Shown here: one piece after another, positions 1 to 11,480 of the stretch
Layout of the letters: every line of letters begins with the position of its first letter
Numbering within the stretch: the first letter of the stretch is position 1
NCBI GenBank assembly: GCA_012931725.1
Contig: CM022951.1
Span: forward strand, 75,331,905 to 75,395,904
Reading direction: 5' to 3'
DNA length: 64,000 nucleotides
Source of the DNA: Litsea cubeba
Lineage: Eukaryota; Streptophyta; Magnoliopsida; Laurales; Lauraceae
Program-made: the position numbers and the translations under genes
Notes under the pieces: model-generated
Databases searched by the model: none
What the model was told of the DNA's origin: nothing
Seen by the model: the letters and a program-made list of their open reading frames with translations, nothing else

Positions 1-1958
1 ACAAAGAAAAAGCAATGGGTGGTTTTGGAGGCACTCTAAGATCATCATTGATGTTATCTGTGCTGGTACTTCTGGTATTGTGGTGACGCGAGTAAGAAAT
101 GCTTAAATGTTGCTTAAATGTTGATTTCAATCCGCCGACAAGTCAGTTACATTTCTTCATAGATAGTTAGTTATCTATTTAGTTAGTTTCACACCTGTGA
201 ACTGTAGTTCAGGTGAGTTTTTTCTTCCTTGACAGATTAGTTTTTGCTTATTGTTGGTGCCCAAACTGGTATAGTAGGTGCCCAAACAGGTATAATTCTG
301 AGATTCTCCTTTCCCCTTACCTGAATTATTGCCAGTTTTTGTGAGTCATGCATTAAATATTCTCTATATGAAAATATTACCATATATTTAATGCCACTTT
401 TATATTTTAACCATGCCTTTGAAATATTGCTCGAAATACTTCTAATAAATATAAGCATATATAAGGGTCCTCACAATTGCACCATGTGGGTATGGTCCAA
501 ATTTTAGCTGCTCTATCGGTTGTTGTTTTGGTTAGGATTGTCGGTGGTCGGTCTTGGTTGGTTTCAGTCACCTCTGCATCCGGACCAAATGTTCGGTTTT
601 TTGGATAGATAACCAAAAACCGACCACTGTATTTAGTGCAAGTGGGAAATCGAACATTCGGTTTGGTCGATTTCCGGTCAGTTTTCGGTTTTTGGTTGGG
701 TCCTAATTTGAATGGGTCAAGCCTCATTTTGTATTGATCTAATTGGCCATTGGGCCTTTAATTTCATTAAATAAGTTAAGTGTCTAATCTAATTTAGTAA
801 CTTACACACAAATAAAACAGGCCCAGCAGCAATTAACAATAAGTACAGGCCCAGCAGCTAGCTAGTAGTACTTAAAAAATGCAGATGTTCAACAGTTCAA
901 GTCACTAAGTTAGTGTAGTCTCCAGCTGCTTAACAATTAGGTCGGTTCGGTTTTAACCGAACGATTTTTTAGTTTATAAAAAAACCGACCGTCGTGTAAT
1001 TTTTAGGTGAAACAAATAACTGATTGGTCGGTTTTCTTTAAGAAATATATATATAGGACCGCCTAAACGGTCGGTTCGGCCGGGCGGTTCGGTTATTTCG
1101 GTCAATTTTCACAGCCCTAGTTTTGGTATTGATAACTATAGAGAGAATGAAAGGATTATCTTTATACGAACAGAAAAAAAAAATCCAAATGCTCTGATTT
1201 TATTCAGATGGATTTCTCAGTTGACCCTATGAGCTTTTATCTGTAATTATTTTTTGCAGATGTTAGCCTCATGCATCATGAAAAAAAGTCTCTAGAGTCC
1301 GAAATTTGTGCCGCTATGTAGCACGGTTCATCTATCATTTCCCTGCACCTTCTTGAATTCCCTTTGTGGTCGTCGTGATGCGTGTTCCATAATCTAGTTA
1401 TAGGCCCCGCCTTTTTTTGTTTGGTTCTCATGGAGGTCAAAGTTGGACCAGTTTGTGATTGACCTTCACAATCATGCCATAGTCCAATGATTTGGAGTTA
1501 GAAATTTTTTTGATAGTGAGCTTTCATCTACATGTGGGTCATCCAAGGTGGGACAGATTATATGCGTGATCTAGACCATTGCGTAGAGAGCAACATATCA
1601 CAGCACTACCGTTCTTTATTTTCCTGGCTAGATTCTTCAATCACGGGCATTTTAAAGATCCTCTGACAGCCCAAATTCCTATAAAAACATTTCCTAAATC
1701 TGACTAAACAAGCAATGATTAAAAAGTAATACTAACTATTATGGGGAAAAAAAATGTAATACTAACCAACTAAGCTCCCACAAATTTCTGCATGTGGTAA
1801 ATGAATTTTCAGTTGGAACAAGTCACAGATTTAATAGGGTTTAGTGGCTGTGCCAAGTATATATGTGAATTATGTCTGACCTCTAATAAAGTTTAGGAGT
1901 TTCGTTTTAGTGCTAATTTCAAACTTAACAACTAATACGCTGATTATCTAACTATAGA
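1..1958. other. intergenic, degenerate repeats
   Basis: No gene is supported here. The stretch is AT-rich and holds scattered CGGTTCGGTT-type motifs in both orientations (about 500-700 and 940-1110) that look like remains of hAT-type transposons. The motif ACAGCCCTAG near 1119-1128 resembles a transposon terminus, but no matching opposite end was found. Open frames here are short and show no recognisable domain. Confidence 0.5.
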
Positions 1959-2331
1959 AAGGCTCTCCTAAGCTCAAGCTTAGGATAAGGTAAGCTCAAG
2001 TGTGTGGTCGGGCTCACTTGGGGACCCACATGGGGATGGGGATGGGGGTGGGGGATTTCAAGGACTCCCAAGGATCTTCCTCCTTGCAATAAATCAGTTG
2101 CAACCGTAATTTCCATCATCTCCATATGGGCCCAAGAGTTTAATGGTCAATACATTTGGATTGATATATAGTCAATCCAACGATCCAGTAAATTTGGATC
2201 TTACCAAAAGTTGGTGGACATGTACAATTTAAGGGGGTCATGTGTTCGATCTATTTGGATGGACCAAAGGTGGGCCCCACAAGCACGAGCTTACGACATT
2301 TTCTCCCTAAGCTCGAGCTTAGGGGAGCCTT
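1959..2331. mobile_element. MITE with ~26-bp terminal inverted repeats
   Basis: The left end reads AAGGCTCTCCTAAGCTCAAG and continues CTTAGG. The reverse complement of the right end reads AAGGCTCCCCTAAGCTCGAG and continues CTTAGG, so the two ends match with two mismatches over 26 bases. The 373-bp body encodes nothing. No clean target-site duplication was found, so the superfamily is open. Confidence 0.65.
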
Positions 2332-2708
2332 GGCCATCTAATTATTCTAGTGGAATTCTAGTGGAAAGTGGACATAAGTGTATTTAGCAAGCAGCCCACC
2401 CATAAAAGATATTAGTGCGTTGGTAATGTGTGTGTGTCTATATATCCCATCTTATTTTATTTATTTATTATCTTATAGAGGATTTTACCAAAAAAAAAAA
2501 ACCTCTTAACTTGGTGAAGACCAAAAATACCCTCAATTTCAATATTGATAAAAAAGGACCTAAATCAAAATATCTCAGCTCGTTTATTTTTTTTTATTAA
2601 CTTGTAGAGCGGGAGAGCGAGAACGGAACCCAAAACTAGAGAGTCCACTCCGCAAACGATCATTAATAGTGGGCCAAACTCTCTTATTGGATTCAGAGCA
2701 CGTTCATG

Positions 2709-3098
2709 GGCAATCTTCAAAAAGACCTTCAATTTTTATCTTATTTTAAAAAAGGGCCCAACATCTATTCATTTAAAGTTATTTTTAGCTATTTTTTCTC
2801 TCAATTTTTCTAAAATACTCAAATTACCCTTTATTGAAATAAAATCCTCATTCACTTTTTCTATATTCTCTTCATTTCCTTCACTGGCATCCTCATTATG
2901 ATGGAGGATAACCAACATCCCAGTGCGATCGTGGTTGCATGCAGTGGCTGTCAGAACCATGTCATCACTTTAAATGAAGGTAATTTGGGTATTTAAAAAA
3001 ATTGAGAAAAAACTCGTCAGAAAATGCATTTAAATGGCCGGGTGTCCTTAATTGAAAACTTATAAAAAAAATCTAAGGATTAATCTGAAAACTTCTGA
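2709..3098. mobile_element. fold-back / long-TIR MITE (edges approximate)
   Basis: The left ~110 bp (about 2716-2840) and the right ~110 bp (about 2965-3096) are imperfect inverted copies of each other. Both carry the motif CTCAATTTTT followed by a run ending in CAAATTACC, then a CATTTAAA block. Long imperfect inverted repeats of this kind are typical of Mutator-like non-autonomous elements. No duplication was identified at the ends, so the borders are good only to about 15 bases. Confidence 0.5.
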
Positions 3099-3151
3099 AA
3101 CATATGCATTTTTTTTTTAAATAAGAGAAAAACTTAAGGCTTTATTTGGAA

Positions 3152-3532
3152 GGGGATATTCTTGTGCATCCTTCCCTCACCATATGGAGATGGACAAACT
3201 TAATGGGGCCCACCTAGGGACCCACTAATCATGGGACTTGTGGGGGATGGGAAGAGACACATTGGATGAGACTATATATCAAATTTGAGGTCAATCCTAT
3301 GCCTCTTAACACCTTCATCTGTGACCCACAAATTTAATGATTTTATATTAAATGAAAAAACCTGACCCTCGATCCAACGGTCCAATCCATTAAGATAGGT
3401 GAAAATTCAATGAGTCTAGTGTACGTAAGAAGGTTCCATGTGTGCGGATAGTTTGGATGTGTTATAAAGTCAACCCTATTATGTTGTCCCTTACCATATC
3501 ATGGTGAGGGATGGATGCACATAATATATCCC
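3152..3532. mobile_element. Mutator-like MITE with 10-bp target-site duplication
   Basis: This 381-bp element is flanked on both sides by TTATTTGGAA (3142-3151 and 3533-3542), an exact 10-bp duplication. The terminal inverted repeats are GGGGATATTCTTGTGCATCC on the left and GGGATATATTATGTGCATCC as the reverse complement of the right end, continuing into TCCCTCACCAT. A 9-10 bp duplication fits the Mutator superfamily. The interior is homologous, in inverted orientation, to the element at 23690-24071. No coding capacity. Confidence 0.85.
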
Positions 3533-3542
3533 TTATTTGGAA

Positions 3543-4310
3543 TCTCCCCTTTCTTTTTTGAATAAATTAGCGAAAGGTCCCTCATAGAAGTCTTGTAAGG
3601 CCACCAGTCCATCAACTTTTCTTCTAAGGCCTGTAGTCCATGCAACTAGACATATTTTGGCGAGAGGTCCTTAGATATAATTTTCATGACTGATTTACCC
3701 TTTCAATTATTTTAGACATAAAATTCTGAAATTTCAAATTTGAAGTTTGTATTATCCCTCTTCTTGAAACGGTGCTTAGGGCATAAAAGAAACAGAGGAA
3801 GAAAGGAGAAAAGAGATGGGTGCTCGGTGCTGGGTGCAGGGGGGCAATGTAGCAGGTGGGTTGTGTGCAGGGTGAGTGGGCTTTGGGCTGGTCAGGTTGA
3901 CCTGGACTTGACCCAAACCCTGAACTGAACCTAAGGAACCTGGGTTGTCTTCCTTTCTGTTATGTTTCGATTCTACAACCAGAACCGATGGAGGGAGGCT
4001 ATGTTCATTCCTCTCCGACGATGGTGTAGCAGGAGAGGGATGGCGGCTGTCGACGGCAAGCAGCAGCGGCGGTGATGCTGACCGGCGACGGGGAGGGCGG
4101 TAGCAGCGGCACGAACTCTGGTGACGTGCAGAATTAGACAGAAATCATTATTCTCCGGTGAAGGAGTGCTGAAGACCTTCTTCGATCACCGCGACAACGT
4201 TTTTGGTACGGGTTCTTCAAACAGAAAACACTCGGAATCCTTCCAACAATTGATCCCCGTCTGTCTCCATTTGGCAAATTTTAACCGAGTTTTTGTACTA
4301 AACTCAGGCT
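3543..4310. other. intergenic with a GC-rich patch
   Basis: No gene is supported. At 4000-4130 there is a GC-rich patch of short GGCGG/CAGCGG motifs unlike its AT-rich surroundings. Two stretches of the type GAGAGGTCC / GAAAGGTCC (about 3570 and 3671) resemble the start of the second 21-bp-array locus near 24625. Open frames are short, without recognisable domains. Confidence 0.4.
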
Positions 4311-4880
4311 GTTCTTTTGAAATTTATTTGCATTTTCTAAAATAAAATTAACCGAGTTTTGAGAAAAATACTTGAGTTTTTGGCAAATTTTTCTGAAATT
4401 AAAAAAATTGGGTTATCTTAGTTTTAGCAAATGTATTTGCATTTTTTTAAATTCGTTTGTATTTTTTAAATTTTATTTACGTATTTTAAAATTTACTTGC
4501 ATCTTTTGAAATTTATTTATATTTTTTGAAATGTATTTGGATCTTTTGAAATTGATCTTCAACTTTTGAAATTTATTTGCTTCTTTTTAAAATGATTTTC
4601 ATTTTTTGAAATTTATTTATATTTTTTAAAATTTATTTAGATTTTTTGAAATTTATTTGTGTCTTTTGAAATTTCTCTGCGCTCTTTTGAAATCTATTTT
4701 GCTTTTTGAAATTATTGTATTTTTTAAAAATTTATTTGCCTTCTTTCGAATTTATTTGTATTTTTTGAAATTTATTTGTATTTTTAATTTTATTTACGTC
4801 ATTTAAAATTTATTTATATATTTTTTAAATTTATTTGAATTTTTTGAAATTTATTTGAAAATTTTAAAATTTATTTGGCC
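4310..4880. repeat. degenerate tandem array, ~20-21 bp unit
   Basis: About 25 imperfect head-to-tail copies of a unit close to TTTTTGAAATTTATTTGCAT cover this stretch. Spacing between GAAATTTATTTG cores is mostly 20-21 bp. It is extremely AT-rich and non-coding. A second array with a 21-bp period and the related core GAATTTATCTG lies at about 24900-25745. Confidence 0.75.
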
Positions 4881-5269
4881 AATTCAATGGTAGTTGATCA
4901 TTATTAATGGCATATCCACGATGATTTTGAAGAAAAGATAAATTAGATATTTTAAGTCTTTAAATTTGCATAAAAAAATCTATGACATTATGAAAAACAG
5001 ATTGTAAATCTAATTGAAGATTGTGAATCTAAAATAATAAAGTGAAATGTTACGTACCCGTCCTAGAATGCCCCTTCTTTTCTTTATAAGTTCGTTCACG
5101 AATTCCTCGTGTGTTGGAGCCTCGGACGATCCCAACTCGGATTCGAAACCTTCCTGTCGTGACCACCCCCGCCTCTTCCCACCATTCAACCGCGTCACCC
5201 AGGCGAGATAACGAGTCTCGGTCTTCTTTTTCTTTCCATTTCCTGTCTCTTTCTCTCTTTCCTCCATCA

Positions 5270-7338
5270 TCCAAATCCCTCCCTTCCCTTTTTTAACCTT
5301 CGATTCTTCTTCTTTCTTTCCTTCTCCTTGTCTTTTCTTCTCTCTCTCTAGTTTTACTTGGGAATTCCCTGTGGCCGTGAAAAACGTTAGATTCTTCTCC
5401 TCAAACCTATATCAACCTCTTCCTATCCTCAATCAATCAATCAATCAATCAATCTAGATCTCTTTCCAATGAAAAGCTTTTCACGACAAGGTAACTTAAA
5501 ATCTCTCATTTAGTTCCTGTTTCATTCGTTATTTTATAATCAATACGTTAATTCTCCAGTTTCTTTTTCGATTCCATCGAATTCCTGTTTTTGAAATGTA
5601 AACTTCTTCGTCGTTCAATCATTTCTTCAAGTAGACGCAAGTAGATGCTTCTGTTTTTCTATTTATGCGCTGACCTTCTATCACATAATAGGTTCAATTC
5701 CTGTTTCTGAATTTGGATCCGATTAGCCGTCTGCAATTGTAAGTTTCCTTGGAACTTTGATGTTATTCATAATTCTCCTTGAAGCTATATCAACCTCCTA
5801 TTGGATTTGGGTCTGATTAGCTGTAATTTTAATGTTTACTTTGTTAGCTGGTTTCTTCCACGTGAACGTTTACCGGTTTCTTCTGGTTTGTGCTTGATTT
5901 TTTACCCTGAACTCATTTGGGAGTGGAATTCATCAAGCAATTATAAGTTTTCAGAATACTCCCATGTGCTTTCCTCTGTTTTTTTCATTGCTGAGATGCA
6001 GATTTTGTTTCAGTGTTTTGTATCTTGGATGTGCTGCTTGTAGTGCTGAGATTCTTTCCCATTGATGTGAATTGACTGTTAGTTTTCGCAAATGTTTATG
6101 TTTTCTGTTTTCTGTTTTTATTGATTTTCAAACTTCTCCCCTGATTTTGCCTGTACATGTTGATTGCTAGAATATTTTAGGGTTTTGCCTGTACACCCAA
6201 TATCTTTGGAATCAATTCAATAATACTTCAAAGATAAATCAGAACTCTTCAATGAATTAAAGGTTACTTGTGTGCACCATCTTAAGCATCCGATCCAACA
6301 AAAGGTTGGTCTTTATAGGGAAACACAACTCTCTTGTCTTTTATTCTTTCTTCTTTGAGGTAAGTGATGGATACAAAGAATCCTCTTTAAGCAAGAGCAG
6401 AGAGTTACCCGAGGATCTATTTTATAGACTCAAATTTCTGTAATTTGTCCTCCTATCAAGGAGAGAAAATCACTCTGATTTGTCCCTTGACCTTAGCAAT
6501 AAATGGCAACTCAATAAAATCCTTTTATTGACCACGAATAAAACCATAAATGAAATAGGATGTGAGGAATCGGGATCCTTTGAGTGGGTCTACACACGGT
6601 GACCGTGACTACTAGACCACTCAAGGTCCGCCACGTCACCGCGGGCAGCCCCTGCCTAGATGCATGGCAGGCTGCCCGTGGTGATGTGGCGGACTGTGAA
6701 TGGTCCACTCACGGTCACTATGGGGTTTTACCTCACCAGATCCAGACTCGGATGTGAGAGGACTGATCCACATGTATATGTGGTCACGTGGGCCACATCA
6801 AGACGCCTGTCCAACATTGATTTCTTCCTCTTATTATTATTATTATTTTTTTGTTCAATTTTTTGCCCTAGATTTTTTTTTGTTAATTCTATGAATGGAG
6901 CTTTTGAACAATTTTGTCTGTTTCAGTAATTCCTTTTTTTTTTTTTCTTTTTTATCCTCTTGATTTCTTCATTTGATTGCTTCCTCCTATTTCCTGGTTC
7001 TAAATCCTCTTTAAAACTTTACTGATTTCAGTCATTGATTCTGTTTCTTTTTGGTAATTTCTTACTATTATTACTGAATACGATGGGGTCTATTTTATTT
7101 ATTTCTGTTTATCAAGCAACTGTAGTGATGGGATTAAAGTTCTATGAAGTTTTTATTAGTCACATTAATACTACCAGGTTGGTGTTTCCAGTTAGGGATC
7201 TTTGTGGTTCAAGTGGAGTTTGAAAGAGAAGCTGGCAATTAAGGATCTATATTAAATGTTTTGATTTGTTAAATGAGAAGGTTTCGGTTAAAGGATAGTG
7301 GTTTTATTGATGGAGATTGAAAGAGCAGCTTCTTTAGG
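5270..7338 (+). promoter_or_regulatory. probable promoter, leader exon and 5'-UTR intron of the GT47 gene
   Basis: A pyrimidine-rich stretch (5290-5460, many CTTCTT and CTCTCT runs, then four or more AATC repeats) looks like a plant 5' leader. A good donor, AAG then GTAACT, lies at 5490/5491. Candidate acceptors before the start codon are TTTCAG at about 7030 and TTCCAG near 7192. This suggests a long intron in the untranslated leader. It is inference: no open frame or TATA box fixes the transcript start. Confidence 0.3.
6593..6725. repeat. large hairpin (fold-back element)
   Basis: Two arms of about 60 bp, 6593-6657 and 6666-6725, are imperfect inverted copies around a short centre (CTAGATGCA). 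Matching blocks include GGTCCGCCACGTCACCGCGG against the complement of CCGTGGTGATGTGGCGGACT, and the outer pair GGTGACCGTGA / TCACGGTCACT. GC content is far above the flanks. It lies in the presumed leader intron of the GT47 gene and is probably a fold-back MITE. Confidence 0.7.
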
Positions 7339-10338
7339 ATGATTTCACTCTATTCAGATATGGGACTAAGACACCGCTTTAGAGGTTACAATATCAATTG
7401 GAGGAAACTGATTATAACAGCCTGTGTCATCACAACAGCTGGAGCAGTGCTTCAGTCCTGTATGATTCCTTATCCATTAACCATATGGTTCATTTTTCCC
7501 ACTATTAATATTTCTTCCAACAGAACCTTAAATAGCACAGTTCAGGTCAAGGAATCTCTTCCTCCTCAGTTGAGGATGGAGCAGCTTGATCCTGTTAACA
7601 TTGCCACCCTCCAATCAATGAACTCTTCTGCCTCACATGTATCAGTTTCAGAAGTGGGAGAGACAGATAATGTTTTTCCAGAAGCAAATCTTTCTCACGA
7701 AAGGGAGCACACTGTGAATCTTAGCAAAGGGAAACCTAGTTATAAAAAAGCAGTGGCTCAGCCATTTAAAACTGCTTCAACTTCTGGCCATGGTATCCGT
7801 TCTTCTCGTCCAGAGGTAAGAATTCATTTTTCAAGGCCATTTTTTTGTTTGTGTGTGAAGATGAAGACTTCTTGACAAAGTCAATTGATTTGGTATCCAT
7901 GTATAGAAACCTATTTGGTCCTTACCACCTGATCAGGCGCTTCTCTACGCTAAAAAAGAGATTGAGAATGCCCCTATACTTGCTGTTTGTCCCGATCTAC
8001 ATGCTCCATTATTTCGGAATGTTTCAGTTTTCAAAAGGTGAGTCTCAAGAACACAAATGGTATCCTCCATCTCATCATGTCTGCAGTTTTTAGCCTATGA
8101 TATTCAAGTTATGAAATAACCATCCAAGGAGGCAAACAAGAACAAACATTGAGTACTTCCTTTTCTCTAAATAATATGCTTCATGATGTATAATCAATGT
8201 ATAGTATATTCACTAGTGGAAGGCAATAATTAGCCGATCAGATTGATGGAACTATGTGATAGAATAAAGAGAAATGCACGCGCGCGCGCACACAGCATCT
8301 CCTGATAAATCTACATTTTGTGCCTGTGCCTGTGTGTCGTCCCCCCCACCCCACGCCACCCACCCACAGTCGTAATCAAATATATCATTCTCATCTGATT
8401 GATAATCACCATTGGATTGAAACAGTGGAAAACTGTTTCAATCCAATGGGAAACATCTTTTTTTTCAAATTAATACTCCAGTCATTGGGAAAAGTGGGCC
8501 CACTAGATAATTCTCAAGGATACACTGCAGTTTGTGCTGTGTCCTCCTTGGAGATTAGAAGGTAGTGGGGATAGATCAGAGATGTTTTAGTGTTTAATTG
8601 TGAACACATTTATGAATAGTGAATAGTGTTTTAATTGCAGGAGTTATGAACTGATGGAGAGAATTTTGAAGGTTTATATTTACCGGGATGGGGCTAGACC
8701 AATATTCCACACACCACATCTGAGAGGCATTTATGCTTCTGAAGGATGGTTCATGAAACTAATGGAAGAAAACAAGCAGTTTGTTGTCAAGGACCCAGGC
8801 AGGGCCCATTTGTTCTATATTCCATACAGTGCACGTCAGCTGGAACTTGCTCTTTATGTGCCTGATTCACATAATCTGCGGCCTTTGTCACTCTTTCTGA
8901 AGGATTATGTGAATGGAATTGCTGCTAAATATCCTTTCTGGAACCGCACACGAGGATCAGATCATTTTCTAGTTGCTTGCCATGATTGGGTATGTTATTG
9001 TTATGTGCTCCTTGCTAAGTATCAAGTAGATTTTCGTTCTATTTATACCAATATTAGAGATTCTTTCTGTCTTAATGGACATTTTCTTGTATATGATTTG
9101 AAACGCTGAAAATACTTTCCTAGATTTTCAGCACTGCTGCATTTCTCTTGTCGGTCTATGTTGCATCTGTTCAAACATGACATCTTACTTTCTTTTTTTA
9201 GATTCTCAAATTATTGTCAATGCAAATCTGAGGTCTCTAAGAAACCTTAATGGGAAATGTATATACTAATAATACTTCTTTTAGTGCATGTTTGGCATCT
9301 CAATTTCCAACCTCTACTTGTCTAAACGTCTAAATCGGGTAGAGGTTTGGAAAAACGTTAGGCACATGATTCTACCCTCTACCTGCTCTAGAGAAGTTGA
9401 GGAAAATCCTCTTAAAATGAGAAGCTCCAATTCTAGGCTTATGAAAATAAGAGCTGAGGGTTCTCAAAAAAGTAGAGGTGGAATTATTTTTGAGACTAAA
9501 CATGTTTTATGATTTAGCCTCTTTTCTTAATGGCTCTATTTTGGATGTCTCTATCGGAATAAGAGTAGAGATAACACACAGGGCATTAATCCCTCAGCTT
9601 TTATTGTTATTATTATTGTATGGGGGCAGTCTCCTAAATCTTCTTTCATCTCTGCAGGGGCCATACACGACAACCGAGCATGTTGAACTGTACAAGAACA
9701 CCATAAAAGCTTTATGTAATGCTGATGTCTCAGAAGGAATCTTTATTCCAGGAAAGGATGTTTCCTTGCCGGAAACAACTATAAGAACTCCTAAGAAGCC
9801 TCTCAGATATCTTGGTGGTAAACCAGTATCTAAGCGGTCAATTCTTGCCTTCTTTGCGGGAAACATGCATGGTCGTGTCAGACCCATACTACGTAAATAT
9901 TGGGATGGAAAAGATGAAGACATGAGAATTTATGGCCCCTTGCCTAACAAAATCTCTAGAAAAATGTCATACATTGAGCACATGAAGACGAGCAAATTCT
10001 GCATCTGCCCGATGGGCTATGAAGTAAACAGCCCCAGAATTGTCGAGGCAATCTATTATGAGTGTGTGCCCGTGATTATTGCTGACAATTTTGTGCCACC
10101 TTTCGATGATGTGTTGGATTGGAGTGCATTTTCAGTTATTGTAGCAGAGAAAGATATACCAAATTTGAAAGCAATTCTTTTGGCAATCCCTTTGAGAAAA
10201 TATATTTCTATGCACACGAATGTGAAGAGATTGCAAAAGCATTTTTTATGGCATCACAAATCTGAAAAGTATGATGTATTTCACATGATTTTGCACTCAA
10301 TTTGGTTCAATAGGCTGAACCAAATACAGCATCAATGA
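7339..10338 (+). CDS. exostosin-family (GT47) glycosyltransferase, 4 coding exons
   Basis: Coding exons are 7339-7815, 7907-8037, 8641-8989 and 9658-10338. All introns are GT-AG and the phases agree, giving 545 aa. Residues 1-20 are basic and short, and about 21-53 form a single membrane anchor, so this is a type II Golgi protein. The exostosin domain runs from about 205 to 535. Visible marks are KVYIYRDGARPIFH, GIYASEGWFMKLME, the block ending DHFLVACHDW at 319, FAGNMHG (385-391), GYEVNSPRIVEA (439-450) with conserved E449, then YECVPVII, and HFLWH near the C-terminus. It resembles plant proteins of the At5g19670/At5g03795 type, which transfer sugars to cell-wall polysaccharides or glycoproteins; the substrate cannot be told. 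The last intron stays open into exon 4, so a simple frame search overextends that exon. No disabling change seen. Confidence 0.93.
8409..8449. repeat. perfect 17-bp inverted repeat in a GT47 intron
   Basis: CCATTGGATTGAAACAG (8409-8425) is followed by a 7-base loop and its exact reverse complement (8433-8449). It lies in the second coding intron. The arms are shorter than a typical plant microRNA precursor, so it is more likely a MITE remnant. Confidence 0.7.
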
Positions 10339-10553
10339 AGTACTCTTTTGTTTGGTGGCAACATGATCTTGAAGTCGGGGTTTCTTGGATTTATTACATG
10401 ATGAATGCAGTGTAGAATGCAATACTTTCAACAATGAGCAGACCAGAACTAGGAAAGGAGGTGAATTTAGAAGAAGAATTGAAGTTGTTACTGTTGTTGG
10501 AGAAGGTGGGGGATGTATCCCTGCTTTTTTTAAGGTTTGTTTGTTTATATATT

Positions 10554-10577
10554 TATATATATATATATATATATATT
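10554..10577. repeat. (TA)n microsatellite
   Basis: A run of about 12 TA units follows a TTTGTTTATATAT stretch about 215 bp after the GT47 stop codon, probably in its 3' flank. Confidence 0.8.
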
Positions 10578-11200
10578 TCTTTTTTCTGTTCAGATTTATT
10601 CTGGCCCATATGGTTGAAGCTCAGAATTTTTTAGTGCAGGGTAGGGCATCTCAGAAGAACAGTTGAGGAGCCAGAATGACATTCCTTCTTCAGGTATGTA
10701 ATTGTCACTGGGTCCTTTTAAATTGTGCTTTAGGAGAAGCCATTAAGAATACCAAATACTGCATTTGTGTATGAATGAATTGGTTGTGGGCTGGTAGTGA
10801 TGATGAAAATGTCCTCTTGTTTCTATCAAATAATTTAGATTTCCATGTCAGTTATACACAATGGTGAAAATTATCGACCACAAAAATATTTAGTCTTGCA
10901 GCAGGGTTACCAATGATGGAACAATAGGCCTCACCCATGCATGAAGATCCAGCTGAATCCATTTAATTGAATAGCTAGGAGTGATACTCTGTGATGCCGT
11001 TTGTAGACACACATCAGCATGCATCTTTTCCTGATAACATGTGTTCTGTGTTTGCTCCACCAAAACTACTTTGAAAATGCTCTGTACCCGTTGGCACTAC
11101 AAAGTTTTGACTAACCAGCTGTGGTATCTCTATAGAAAGTAAGGAAAAGAGGCTTCAGGCCCTAAGAATGCAGATCTTCTGTTGAACTATACTGATTATG

Positions 11201-11480
11201 TTTTCGGTAACAGTAAAATTCATTAAAAAACAGAAGAAATTACAAGCCAGGACCAAAATAAGCTGAGAAGTGTACAAAAGCATTGTGCCCCATCCACCAC
11301 GCCCCACACCCCAAATATTACAAGGATCCCACCCAAATAGCAGATCTATTAATCCCTGCTTCAGCGCATCTGCAATACCATTTGTGGATCTAAACTCATG
11401 AATTATACTGATCACTTGGGTAATTTTCCTGTAAACAACAATCTTCATACCCTGTAGATGAATTTTCATAAAAAACACAC
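11201..11480 (-). mobile_element. truncated L1-like LINE, RNase H tail
   Basis: On the minus strand, about 11300-11440 encodes the end of a LINE RNase H domain: VISIIHEFRSTNGIADALKQ, the usual 'R.xN..AD.LAK.G' end. The low-coordinate border TTTTCGGTAAC...TTCATT is nearly the same as the 3' border of the large LINE at 38981 (TTTATCGGTAAC...TTTCAT), so this is the 3' end of a related element inserted in minus orientation. The reading frame is open but headless. It lies between the convergent GT47 and CCD7 genes. A CT microsatellite follows at 11491-11510. Confidence 0.65.

Noticed and set aside
1118..1128. hAT-like terminus ACAGCCCTAG
   Set aside because: No opposite end or duplication found in the window.
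6660..6929. 89-codon frame in the GT47 leader
   Set aside because: It crosses a fold-back hairpin and T-rich DNA; not protein-like.
9478..10338. 286-codon frame as the start of a shorter glycosyltransferase
   Set aside because: The first 60 codons are intron that happens to stay open; the true exon starts at 9658.
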